The notes: generated from the sequence alone by a model not told the origin. A stretch of DNA of 7,672 bases from an uncultured Leucobacter sp. (GCA_937967375.1 CALCJF010000085.1:1-7672), one strand, 5' to 3'; counted from the first letter of the stretch, positions 1 through 4,952 are shown. Made by a program: numbers and translations.

Positions 1-1
1 C

Positions 2-337
2 GACGAAGCCCCACTCAACAGCGACTTCATGAATCTCGGTTTGGACTCGGTGAGCGCCCAGCTCGCCGCGATCCGGGCACAGCTCGCCGCGATCCCAAAG
101 AGCGCGCGCGGCTCAGTCAACGCGGCCTCTATCGCGAACGGTCAAGGCGCGAGCTTCAACATCGTGTTCCCACCGTACTTGTTCAGTGCGCCCCCGCATG
201 TTGACCCGGTATCGGAGAGTAGCCGGTTCACGGTCTCGGCGCACTCGATCACGAAAGACGGGTGCGTGATCCGTGCCGATAACTGGTCGCCCACCGCTGG
301 CGGCGGCGTGATCAGATGGGAGGCGCGCGGCGTATGA
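2..337 (+). CDS. C-terminal part of a phage tail / receptor-binding type protein (5' end outside window)
   Basis: The reading frame is open to the left edge, starting with DEAPLNSDF, so this is the last 111 residues of a longer protein. The ATG at 29 has no ribosome binding site and is probably internal. A short heptad segment (about residues 16-32 of the visible part) contains a repeated QLAAI unit. A beta-rich C-terminal domain of about 70 residues follows, with the pattern SFNIVFPPYLFSAPPHV, FTVSAHSITKDGCVI and VIRWEARG. That pattern resembles H-type-lectin-like domains at the ends of phage minor tail proteins, where a trimeric tip binds the cell surface. The stop overlaps the lysin start (ATGA), and position just before the lysis cassette fits a late structural gene. 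The lectin-like call rests on pattern resemblance only. Confidence 0.7.
   Translation, partial: DEAPLNSDFMNLGLDSVSAQLAAIRAQLAAIPKSARGSVNAASIANGQGASFNIVFPPYLFSAPPHVDPVSESSRFTVSAHSITKDGCVIRADNWSPTAGGGVIRWEARGV
59..95 (+). repeat. Heptad-length direct DNA repeat inside the tail-type gene
   Basis: A 16-bp unit (cagctcgccgcgatcc) occurs identically at 59-74 and 80-95, a period of 21 nt or seven residues. It encodes the repeated QLAAI motif, as expected from a duplicated coiled-coil heptad in a phage fibre stalk. Confidence 0.75.
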
Positions 338-1017
338 AGCTGCAAAGCCCAATCCCGGGTGCCCCGTTCTCGTCAGATCGGTACGGGCCACGCCGCCCAA
401 TCGACACTGACGGCGACGGCACGCCCGACACTGACGGGTTCCACGACGGGCAAGACTTCGACGTACCCGAAGGCACCCCGATACGTGCTGCCGGTGCGGG
501 GCAAGTATTCGTAGCAGGGCGGCAGCGCGGCTACGGGTACGCCGTGTTCCTCGACCACGGCGACGGCCTCACGACCCGCTACGCCCACATGCTCGCCCCG
601 CCCCCTGTCGGCTCTGGCTGGTACGTCGAAGCGGGTGACGTGATCGGCTACGTCGGCTCGACCGGCCAGAGCACCGGCGCGCACCTGCACTTCGAAGTCA
701 GGCAGGACGGGCAGAGCGTAGACCCAATCCCATATCTCACAGAACAGGACGAAGACATGTACACCGACGCTGACCGCAAGCGCGACGAGCAGACCGCGAA
801 ACAAGTGGGCGAGATCCACTGGATGCTCGACAAGCGGGTACGCCCGCAACTCGACCGGCTTGAAGGCGTCGGCGCGCAAACCGGGCGCGACGGCAAGACC
901 CGCACCCAAGAGCTCGACGAGATCCACTGGATGCTCGAACAGCGCGTACGCCCCGCGCTCGACCGCCTCACGCCGCCCGTGGACGACGACCAAGCAACCC
1001 ACCCCGGCACGCCGTGA
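334..1017 (+). CDS. M23-family zinc metallopeptidase endolysin with duplicated C-terminal helix motif
   Basis: This is a likely phage lysin that cuts peptide cross-links of peptidoglycan. The 227-residue protein has an M23 (LytM/lysostaphin-type) domain over about residues 30-135. Predicted zinc ligands are H37 and D41 (FHDGQDF) and H119 (HLHFE), with catalytic H85 (RYAH) and H117. There is no signal peptide, so export would depend on the downstream holin. A DxDGDG-type acidic loop (DTDGDGTPDTDG, residues 24-35) precedes the first zinc ligand and resembles a calcium-binding loop. The tail holds two copies of a 17-residue motif (160-176 and 196-212) in place of a recognisable cell-wall binding domain. 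The ATG at 334 is preferred over one at 316 because GGGAGG at 318-323 lies 10 nt upstream and the start overlaps the previous stop. The next gene starts at a GTGA overlap. Confidence 0.9.
   Translation: MKLQSPIPGAPFSSDRYGPRRPIDTDGDGTPDTDGFHDGQDFDVPEGTPIRAAGAGQVFVAGRQRGYGYAVFLDHGDGLTTRYAHMLAPPPVGSGWYVEAGDVIGYVGSTGQSTGAHLHFEVRQDGQSVDPIPYLTEQDEDMYTDADRKRDEQTAKQVGEIHWMLDKRVRPQLDRLEGVGAQTGRDGKTRTQELDEIHWMLEQRVRPALDRLTPPVDDDQATHPGTP
811..969 (+). repeat. Two direct 51-bp repeats in the lysin C-terminus
   Basis: The units at 811-861 and 919-969 encode two 17-residue segments starting EIHWML and ending LDRL. They are identical at 14 of 17 residues and lie 108 nt (36 residues) apart. The pattern (charged, with W, L, V and L spaced for a helix) suggests an amphipathic helix used for oligomerisation or binding. 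Confidence 0.85.
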
Positions 1018-1211
1018 TCGAGGCAGCCCTCGGCCTTGTCGGCGTGCTCATCGTCGCATGGTTCGCCGTGCGCGTGCACAAGCTCGAACAGCGCGTAGAC
1101 GAGCTAGAGGCCGAGCAGCAATACCAGTGGAAGCGCGAGCGCCAGCTCATCGACTTCATCTACCGCCACAGACTCACCCCACCCGATCCACCCGAAAGGA
1201 ACCCCACATGA
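1014..1211 (+). CDS. Small single-pass membrane protein with coiled coil, lysis cassette
   Basis: A 65-residue protein has one hydrophobic N-terminal segment (about residues 3-19, ALGLVGVLIVAWFAV). A charged heptad-like helix follows (about 22-50, beginning HKLEQRVDELEAE), then a proline-rich tail. The GTG start overlaps the lysin stop as GTGA and has no clear ribosome binding site, so translation is probably coupled to the lysin. Its end overlaps the holin start as ATGA. One-TM coiled-coil proteins beside lysin and holin genes in actinophages act as accessory holins or spanin-like envelope proteins. Which of these applies cannot be told here. Topology is also uncertain: the basic residues after the TM favour a cytoplasmic C-terminus. 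Confidence 0.75.
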   Translation: MIEAALGLVGVLIVAWFAVRVHKLEQRVDELEAEQQYQWKRERQLIDFIYRHRLTPPDPPERNPT

Positions 1212-1393
1212 AAACCGCCGAATACGTTCGCATGATCGGCTACCTCGCCGGTATCGCTCTCGGCCTGTTCTTTGCCGTCTACGGTGCACTCAAGAACGAC
1301 GGCACACTCATCGCGTCCGGCCTGTCGCTCGTGACCGTAGGCGGCACCGCAGGCGGCGCGCTCGCCCGACAGACCGGCAGACATGGCCGCTAA
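1208..1393 (+). CDS. Two-TM phage holin
   Basis: A 61-residue protein has two hydrophobic segments, about residues 10-28 (IGYLAGIALGLFFAVYGAL) and 33-53, joined by a short polar turn (KNDG). It ends in a basic tail (RQTGRHGR). Small size, two TM helices, a charged C-terminus and position directly after the lysin identify it as a holin, the membrane protein that times release of the lysin. The chosen ATG overlaps the previous stop (ATGA) and has AAAGGA 7 nt upstream. A much longer reading of the same frame that begins inside the lysin gene was discarded. The gene is the last of the + strand late operon and is followed by a strong hairpin. Confidence 0.85.
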   Translation: MKTAEYVRMIGYLAGIALGLFFAVYGALKNDGTLIASGLSLVTVGGTAGGALARQTGRHGR

Positions 1394-1408
1394 TCGCAAA
1401 CGCGGTTT

Positions 1409-1431
1409 AGCGTCAATCTCAAGTTGACACG
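1409..1431. promoter_or_regulatory. Imperfect palindrome, site 1 of a repeated operator-like element
   Basis: The sequence agcgtcaatctcaagttgac (1409-1428) is a partial inverted repeat (gtcaa, 7 nt, ttgac). It matches the reverse complement of the palindrome at 2902-2924 at 19 of 23 positions, including 13 in a row. It sits just after the holin stop and abuts the 18-bp hairpin. Possible roles are a repressor site, a stoperator-like site or an accessory recombination site; none is shown by the sequence. Confidence 0.45.
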
Positions 1432-1472
1432 CAAAGCGCCTACGCTCGAATCGTGAGCGTAGGCGCTTTGCG
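1430..1472. terminator. 18-bp perfect hairpin between convergent operons (bidirectional terminator candidate)
   Basis: The arms 1430-1447 and 1455-1472 are exact reverse complements, with a 7-nt loop (gaatcgt). The hairpin lies between the holin stop (1393) and the stop of the minus-strand lipoprotein (1479), where both late and integrase operons should end. There is no T-tract on either side, as is common for actinobacterial terminators. Confidence 0.75.
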
Positions 1473-1478
1473 CTGCGA

Positions 1479-1778
1479 TCAGGGGCAGAGAGTCGCACCT
1501 GCGGCGATGCCGATCGCGGCATACCAGTCGCGCGCGCCTTGCTGTTCCATGAGCGAACCCACGCGCTCGGCGTACTCAGTAGTGGACTCGCCCGCTTCGG
1601 CGGCACCCTCACAGACGCCGTACCCGGTTTCGAGCTGAGTCTCGGCGTCCATGACCTCAACAGGGTATCCCGCCGCGTCCATCAAACTCAGGAATCCGGT
1701 TTCATCTGGCTCGGCAGACGAGCACCCGGCGAGTGTGAGGGCGAGAGCGGCAACAATGGCGATCCGTTTCATGTGCAT
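1479..1778 (-). CDS. DUF732-like lipoprotein, possible lysogenic-conversion gene
   Basis: A 99-residue protein begins with a lipoprotein signal (MHMKRIAIVAALALTLAGC). The lipobox is LAGC with the lipidated cysteine at residue 19, followed by a short polar linker. The mature part has the pattern of the actinobacterial DUF732 family: FLSLMDAAGYP near the start, then G-x-VC, and a terminal ATLCP. The two cysteines are likely to form a disulfide outside the cell. Another start three codons... two codons downstream (1772, MKR) is equally possible; neither has a strong ribosome binding site. The start is 4 nt after the integrase stop, so it is the last gene of the integrase operon. Placement away from structural genes suggests expression in the lysogen. 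Superinfection exclusion is a reasonable guess for a surface lipoprotein of a prophage, but unproven. Confidence 0.8.
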   Translation of the reverse strand: MHMKRIAIVAALALTLAGCSSAEPDETGFLSLMDAAGYPVEVMDAETQLETGYGVCEGAAEAGESTTEYAERVGSLMEQQGARDWYAAIGIAAGATLCP

Positions 1779-1782
1779 GATC

Positions 1783-2622
1783 TTAGCTCGCCGCAGCAGC
1801 GATGCCGCGCCGCATCTGATCATCGCGAGCTGGCGTGTAAATCTGAGTAGTCGCCACGCTCGCATGCCCCAGCAGTTCCTGAGTCGCGCGTAGATCCCAG
1901 TCGGTGCCCCGGTAGTAGTGCCCGGCCGCACGGTGCCTGAGCATGTGCCCGGTCACCCCTGGGGGTAGCTCCCAGCTCAGGAGCTTTGACACGTAGGCCG
2001 CCGATAGGTGCCCGTCGATCCTGCCTTCGAACACGTAGCCTCGTGGCCGGTCTTGCAGCTCGTGTGCGAGCGCGTCAGTGAGTGGCACGATACGAACCTT
2101 GCCGCCCTTGCCGTGCACGCGCAGCGACCACCCCACGAAGTCTCTGAACACGTCGTCCGTGTGCACGCGGGATATCTCGACCGCGCGCATGCCGAGAATC
2201 GAAGCGAGCTTACCCATGAGCGCTACGCGGCGATCTGACGACTTCTGAATACGGCGCACGCTCATCTCATCGGCTGGCCGGTGTTTGCCGATCTCCACGC
2301 GCCCTGAGCGCAGCCCGAGCGCCGGGTTATCGAGTCGCCGCCCGGTAAGTTGCAGCCACCCGAAGAATGAGCGCACCGCCGACTTGGCCGAGCGCCTGGT
2401 CTGGGCGCTCCATTCGCGACCGCCGAGCCAAGTCGAGAGCGGTTCGAGACCGATCGTCAGCGGGTCATGGTCAGCAACTGCAACGGCGCAGCGCCTGAGC
2501 TGGTGACTGCGCAGCTTGACCGTTTCGGCGCTCGCGTCGCACGACCGGAGATAGTCAAGCCAAGGGTCGATGTATGCCGCCCAGTGCACCGGGGCGAAGA
2601 GCTTCTGCTGTGGCCCGCTCAT
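1783..2622 (-). CDS. int: Phage integrase, tyrosine recombinase
   Basis: This site-specific recombinase inserts and removes the phage at the tRNA-Lys attachment site. The 279-residue protein has an N-terminal SAM-like core-binding domain (about 14-95) and a catalytic domain (about 110-279). The full catalytic set is visible: R146 (GMRAVEIS), K172 (HGKGGK), H226 and R229 (GHMLRH), H253 (LLGHAS) and the nucleophile Y262 (QIYT). The length is short for the family and there is no obvious separate arm-binding domain, so it may be of the simpler XerC/D-like or small-integrase type. The ATG overlaps the stop of the HTH gene as ATGA, so translation is coupled. It is transcribed away from the attachment site, about 0.7 kb from it. 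Confidence 0.95.
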   Translation of the reverse strand: MSGPQQKLFAPVHWAAYIDPWLDYLRSCDASAETVKLRSHQLRRCAVAVADHDPLTIGLEPLSTWLGGREWSAQTRRSAKSAVRSFFGWLQLTGRRLDNPALGLRSGRVEIGKHRPADEMSVRRIQKSSDRRVALMGKLASILGMRAVEISRVHTDDVFRDFVGWSLRVHGKGGKVRIVPLTDALAHELQDRPRGYVFEGRIDGHLSAAYVSKLLSWELPPGVTGHMLRHRAAGHYYRGTDWDLRATQELLGHASVATTQIYTPARDDQMRRGIAAAAS

Positions 2623-2873
2623 GGGAGTACCTCGCGCCCGTAGCGCTGCTGTGCAGCTTGGCGCGAGGTTCCCAGACCCTCAGCGATATCCGCCCAGGAA
2701 TCGCCCGAGGCGCGCAGCCCCGTGACCCCTGACGCGATAGCCGCCTCGATCTCGGTGCGCAGCTCGACTAGCTCGGCAAGGTCGCTGTGATCGCCCGCTG
2801 CGACCCGTCGCCCTGCCCCGCGTAGCATGCGCGACAACATTTTCATGTACTCGTGTGTATCTTTATTGCTCAC
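2619..2873 (-). CDS. Small helix-turn-helix DNA-binding protein
   Basis: An 84-residue protein in which the C-terminal part forms an HTH (about residues 52-80: SWADIAEGLGTSRQAAQQRYG), preceded by a helical segment rich in charged residues. Proteins of this build occur in actinobacterial chromosomes and phages near integrases; their role is not established. The GTG at 2873 was chosen because the preceding gene ends at 2863, giving an 11-nt overlap, and because the conserved-looking THEYMKML segment is then included. An ATG at 2846 would remove that segment, and a TTG at 2909 lies inside a palindrome. The end overlaps the integrase start by 4 nt. It could be a regulator of the operon or a directionality factor. 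It lacks the MerR-like look of known Xis proteins. Confidence 0.8.
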   Translation of the reverse strand: MSNKDTHEYMKMLSRMLRGAGRRVAAGDHSDLAELVELRTEIEAAIASGVTGLRASGDSWADIAEGLGTSRQAAQQRYGREVLP

Positions 2874-3087
2874 GAGTCGCCAACTTTGCCACGCTCGATT
2901 GAGCGTCAAGCTGAGATTGACGCTCTGCTAGGCACTCTGAGCTGCAATAGTGGCGAGGCTGCGCGGGGTCTGTTAGATCAGCCACCCACCCTCGCCCCAG
3001 CGCGCCAAGACGAGCGCCCATCTCGGTTGCGTACCACGGCGTTACCTTGCCGCAGCGGTCGCAGTAGACCACGAATGCAACGCTCAT
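2863..3087 (-). CDS. Small CxxC/CxxxC putative zinc-binding protein
   Basis: A 74-residue protein carries two cysteine pairs, C9-x2-C12 (YCDRCGK) and C48-x3-C52 (YCSSECL), which could hold one zinc ion in a treble-clef or ribbon fold. A GW-containing strand lies between the pairs, and the tail is polar. The ATG at 3087 overlaps the upstream ORF's stop (ATGA) and has a GGTGG-like site just upstream; a start at 3102 is less likely. The end overlaps the HTH gene by 11 nt. Small zinc-ribbon proteins of this kind are common and uncharacterised in actinophages. The palindrome at 2902-2924 lies inside its last codons. No function can be assigned. Confidence 0.7.
   Translation of the reverse strand: MSVAFVVYCDRCGKVTPWYATEMGARLGALGRGWVADLTDPAQPRHYCSSECLAERQSQLDAQSSVAKLATREQ
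2902..2924. promoter_or_regulatory. Perfect-arm palindrome, site 2 of the repeated operator-like element
   Basis: The arms agcgtcaa and ttgacgct are exact reverse complements around a 7-nt centre (gctgaga). The site lies inside the 3' end of the CxxC gene and 29 nt upstream of the HTH gene's GTG. It is related to the site at 1409-1431. The symmetry suits binding by a dimeric regulator, and the HTH protein encoded next to it is an obvious candidate. This is inference. Confidence 0.5.
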
Positions 3088-3419
3088 CGTGCCACCGCCC
3101 ACATGCGCAGCGCCTCGTCGGCGCGTTCCCAGGGTCGGCAGGTCAGTTCGTGCGCGTGGCGTGCGCTCGTCGTGGCGAAGCCCTCACCGCAGAACTTGCA
3201 GTAGTGGTTGCCCCAGTGTTCGGTCAGGTCGGCCAGGTTGTCGAATGCGGGTAGGCTTGACGCTAGATCGCCATTGACGAGTTCGGTAAGGTCGAGCCCT
3301 AACCCATAATCAGCGGGTCCACGGTTCGAGCCCGTGAGGGCGCACGGTAAGGTCCGAGATCGTGATGATCTCGGACCTTTTTCGTTTCTCGACATCATTC
3401 CTTTGTTTCTCGACACCAT
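3084..3419 (-). CDS. Zinc-finger-like ORF spanning the attachment junction; N-terminus host-derived or displaced
   Basis: The phage-side part (below about 3307) encodes about 74 residues with a zinc-finger-like motif, HYCKFCGEGF followed by RHAHELTC (C-x2-C, then H/H/C). The frame has no ATG, GTG or TTG from the attachment core down to a methionine six codons before its end. It runs open through the tRNA fragment, the host terminator and part of the tandem repeat to an ATG at 3419 (another at 3398). Those starts are host DNA and lack support, so the true start probably lies across the phage attachment site in the unintegrated genome. What is present may therefore be a 5'-truncated gene or a junction-made fusion. 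The stop overlaps the CxxC gene's start. The C-terminal part is judged real from this coupling and from the motif. Confidence 0.5.
   Translation of the reverse strand: MVSRNKGMMSRNEKGPRSSRSRTLPCALTGSNRGPADYGLGLDLTELVNGDLASSLPAFDNLADLTEHWGNHYCKFCGEGFATTSARHAHELTCRPWERADEALRMWAVAR
3307..3344 (+). other. Attachment site (attR/attL core): 3' part of tRNA-Lys
   Basis: The 38 nt can be laid out as a tRNA 3' part. Positions 37-38 are aa. The 3' anticodon stem is tcagc (3310-3314) and the variable loop gggtc. The T stem is cacgg/ccgtg around the loop ttcgagc (3325-3331). The acceptor strand is agggcgc, followed by discriminator A (3344). This is the usual form of actinobacterial tRNA-Lys, which has no encoded CCA. 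The D arm, the 5' acceptor strand and a proper anticodon loop (here cccata upstream) are missing, so it is not a functional tRNA. Homology beginning in the anticodon loop is typical of tyrosine-integrase crossover. The exact core length needs the other junction. Confidence 0.88.
3349..3382 (+). terminator. Intrinsic terminator of the host tRNA-Lys gene
   Basis: The perfect 13-bp arms aaggtccgagatc (3349-3361) and gatctcggacctt (3367-3379) enclose a 5-nt loop (gtgat) and run into a T-tract (3378-3382). It starts 5 nt after the tRNA 3' end, so it originally ended tRNA-Lys transcription. Integration has moved it away from the complete tRNA by the length of the prophage. Confidence 0.9.
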
Positions 3420-3425
3420 TCGTTT
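3384..3425. repeat. Two tandem 21-bp repeats
   Basis: The copies at 3384-3404 and 3405-3425 (gtttctcgacatcattccttt type) differ at two positions. They lie directly after the tRNA terminator and about 50 bp before the next gene. They could be an operator pair, a remnant of a mobile element end, or simple slippage. Confidence 0.8.
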
Positions 3426-3477
3426 ACCTCAGTCGCGCAAACTAAAGAACACTCAACAGTAATTTGAAAGGCCTGCG

Positions 3478-4281
3478 ATGCCCTCCGAGATTCCCGCGCA
3501 CTCCCCCGACCTCGCGTTCGCACTCGAGCTCGCCGAACTCGCCGACTCGATCTCGTTCCCGCGGTTCCGTTCGGCCGATCTGCGCATCGACACGAAACCA
3601 GACCGCACCTTTGTCACCGACGCCGACATTGCGGTTGAACGCGCCTTGCGCGAGCGCATCGAGGCAGAGCGCACGGGCGATGGCTTCTTCGGCGAAGAGT
3701 CTGGCAAAGCCGAGGGAGGCGAGCGCCGCTGGATTCTCGACCCAATCGACGGCACCTCGAACTTTCTTCGCGGTGTGCCCAACTGGGGCACTCTCATCGC
3801 GCTCGAGGTGAGCGGCGAACTCACGATCGGCGTCGTCAGCGCGCCCGCATTCGGCACGCGCTGGTACGCCGAGGTCGGGCAGGGTGCATGGCGCGAGGAT
3901 CATGACCAGACCCCACGGCGGCTGCACGTCTCTGGCGTGCGCGAGCTGACTGACGCCTCTCTGAGCTTTCAGAGCATCGAGCAGTGGCGCGAAGCCGGCT
4001 ATCTCGATTCGCTGCTCGCGCTTGAGCGCGGCGTCTGGCGTGACCGAGCATACGGAGACATGTGGTCATATATGCTGCTCGCCGAGGGTCTCGTCGATAT
4101 CGTCGCCGAGTTCGATGTGAAGCCATACGACCTGGCGGCCCTCGCGCCGATCGTGCGCGAGGCCGGTGGCACCTTCACCGACATCGACGGCAACGAGAGC
4201 GCTTGGAACGGCAGCGCGCTCGCGACGAACGGCCTGCTACACGACGCTACGATCGCGACGATTCAGCGGGCTCGTTCGTAG
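3478..4281 (+). CDS. hisN: Inositol-monophosphatase-family phosphatase, probably histidinol-phosphatase
   Basis: This is a Mg-dependent phosphatase of the IMPase superfamily. In actinobacteria the closest pattern belongs to HisN, which removes phosphate from L-histidinol phosphate in histidine synthesis. The 267-residue length is normal. Metal-site motifs are present: GEES (72-75), DPIDGT (88-93) and the C-terminal aspartate in KPYDLAAL (D218). The segment DPIDGTSNFLRGVPNWGTLIALE and the SAPAFGTRWYA region resemble HisN more than general inositol phosphatases, and this is the main reason for the name. The usual W before the last aspartate is Y here. The ATG has GAAAGG 6 nt upstream. No other his gene is visible; actinobacterial hisN often stands alone. 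Activity on other sugar or inositol phosphates is possible. Confidence 0.85.
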   Translation: MPSEIPAHSPDLAFALELAELADSISFPRFRSADLRIDTKPDRTFVTDADIAVERALRERIEAERTGDGFFGEESGKAEGGERRWILDPIDGTSNFLRGVPNWGTLIALEVSGELTIGVVSAPAFGTRWYAEVGQGAWREDHDQTPRRLHVSGVRELTDASLSFQSIEQWREAGYLDSLLALERGVWRDRAYGDMWSYMLLAEGLVDIVAEFDVKPYDLAALAPIVREAGGTFTDIDGNESAWNGSALATNGLLHDATIATIQRARS

Positions 4282-4292
4282 CGTCTGGCCGC

Positions 4293-4308
4293 GATCCTTT
4301 CGAGGATC
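4293..4308. terminator. Short hairpin between convergent hisN and marR genes
   Basis: The 6-bp arms gatcct (4293-4298) and aggatc (4303-4308) close a TTCG loop in the 25-nt gap between the two stop codons, slightly overlapping the minus-strand stop. There is no T-tract, so terminator function is tentative. Confidence 0.35.
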
Positions 4309-4816
4309 AGTCGCAGCTGCCATTCGGTGCAGCCACCCTGCCGGGGTCGACTCGCTGCAGAATGAGTTCGAGCGACCGAGCCATCACCGCGACTTGTTCG
4401 GCATCAAGCGAGTCGAACACCTGAGCGCGCACCTCTTCGACGTGGCCGGGGGCACTCGCGGCGAGATGCGCGAACCCCTCGTCGGTGAGCACGGCATTGG
4501 TTGCCCGCCGGTCGTCAGAGCAGCTCTCGCGCCGCACCCAACCCTGCTTTTCGAGGCGCGTGACCACGTGCGAAAGACGCGACAGCGACGAATTCGACCA
4601 TCGCGCCAGGTCGCTCATCGACCTCGTGCGGCCTTCTGCCTCAGAGAGCATGGCGAGCACGTGGTATTCAAAGAACGAGAGCCCAGCGTCGCGCTTCAGC
4701 TGCGTTTCGAGCACGCCGGGCAGCAAGAACGTCACGCCGACGAGGCGCATCCACATCTCTCGCTCGCCCTGGTTCAGCCATCGCGGCTCACTACTCTCGC
4801 TCATCTCGTACCCCAT
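4307..4816 (-). CDS. MarR-family transcriptional regulator
   Basis: A 169-residue winged-helix regulator of the MarR family, which binds DNA as a dimer and usually responds to small phenolic or oxidative ligands. Visible parts are N-terminal dimerisation helix PRWLNQGEREMWMRL, the segment GLSFFEYHVLAML, the HTH (about 67-89: SMSDLARWSNSSLSRL) and the wing DDRRATNAVLTDEG (101-114). C-terminal dimerisation helices follow. The build resembles the actinobacterial subgroup starting with a PRWL motif. Two starts are possible, 4816 and 4804 (MSES); the second has a GGGG stretch 6 nt upstream and may be the real one. It is divergent from the IclR gene across 136 bp and convergent with hisN. Its target is unknown; self-regulation from the shared intergenic region would be usual. 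Confidence 0.9.
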   Translation of the reverse strand: MGYEMSESSEPRWLNQGEREMWMRLVGVTFLLPGVLETQLKRDAGLSFFEYHVLAMLSEAEGRTRSMSDLARWSNSSLSRLSHVVTRLEKQGWVRRESCSDDRRATNAVLTDEGFAHLAASAPGHVEEVRAQVFDSLDAEQVAVMARSLELILQRVDPGRVAAPNGSCD

Positions 4817-4905
4817 TGCATTCGCGCAAATTTACTTTAGCCTTCAACCATATCTGAGACGCGTGTGTTTCGCGAGCCCTGGGGTGACACATCGACACGT
4901 GAGGA

Positions 4906-4938
4906 TTGACACCCGCGAGCCTCGATCGTCGGCAATAG
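4906..4938 (+). promoter_or_regulatory. Weak promoter-like sequence before the IclR gene
   Basis: A perfect -35 hexamer TTGACA (4906-4911) is followed 21 nt later by caatag (4933-4938). The spacing is longer than usual, so this is either a regulated suboptimal promoter or chance. The 136-bp gap between marR and this gene holds no ORF that I can support. Confidence 0.25.
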
Positions 4939-4952
4939 ACCACAATGGAGTG

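Larger units (their letters stand above)
1..3344. mobile_element. Right end of an integrated tailed-phage genome (prophage)
   Basis: The segment holds, in order, the end of a tail-type gene, a lysin, two small membrane proteins including a holin, and a reversed operon with a tyrosine integrase. It ends at a 38-nt tRNA-Lys 3' fragment. Tail, then lysis, then integrase, then attachment site is a common right-end layout of temperate actinophages. All visible genes are open and the integrase has its full catalytic set, so nothing here shows decay. The left end lies outside the window. The right boundary is set by the end of tRNA homology and is exact only to the core repeat. Confidence 0.9.

Noticed and set aside
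373..1002. Minus-strand 209-residue open frame opposite the lysin
   Set aside because: It is antisense to a gene with clear catalytic motifs and shows no domain of its own; such frames are common at this GC content.
860..1207. Long + strand frame joined to the holin
   Set aside because: It overlaps the lysin and membrane-protein genes in another frame, is rich in R, A and P as expected from a high-GC shadow frame, and the holin has its own start with a ribosome binding site.
3307..3344. A functional tRNA gene
   Set aside because: The 5' half, D arm and normal anticodon loop are absent; only the 3' part can be folded.
4485..4952. Extension of the IclR frame upstream, which would give a 395-residue protein
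   Set aside because: The extra part is antisense to the MarR gene, has no domain resemblance, and the IclR HTH fits a start at 4953.
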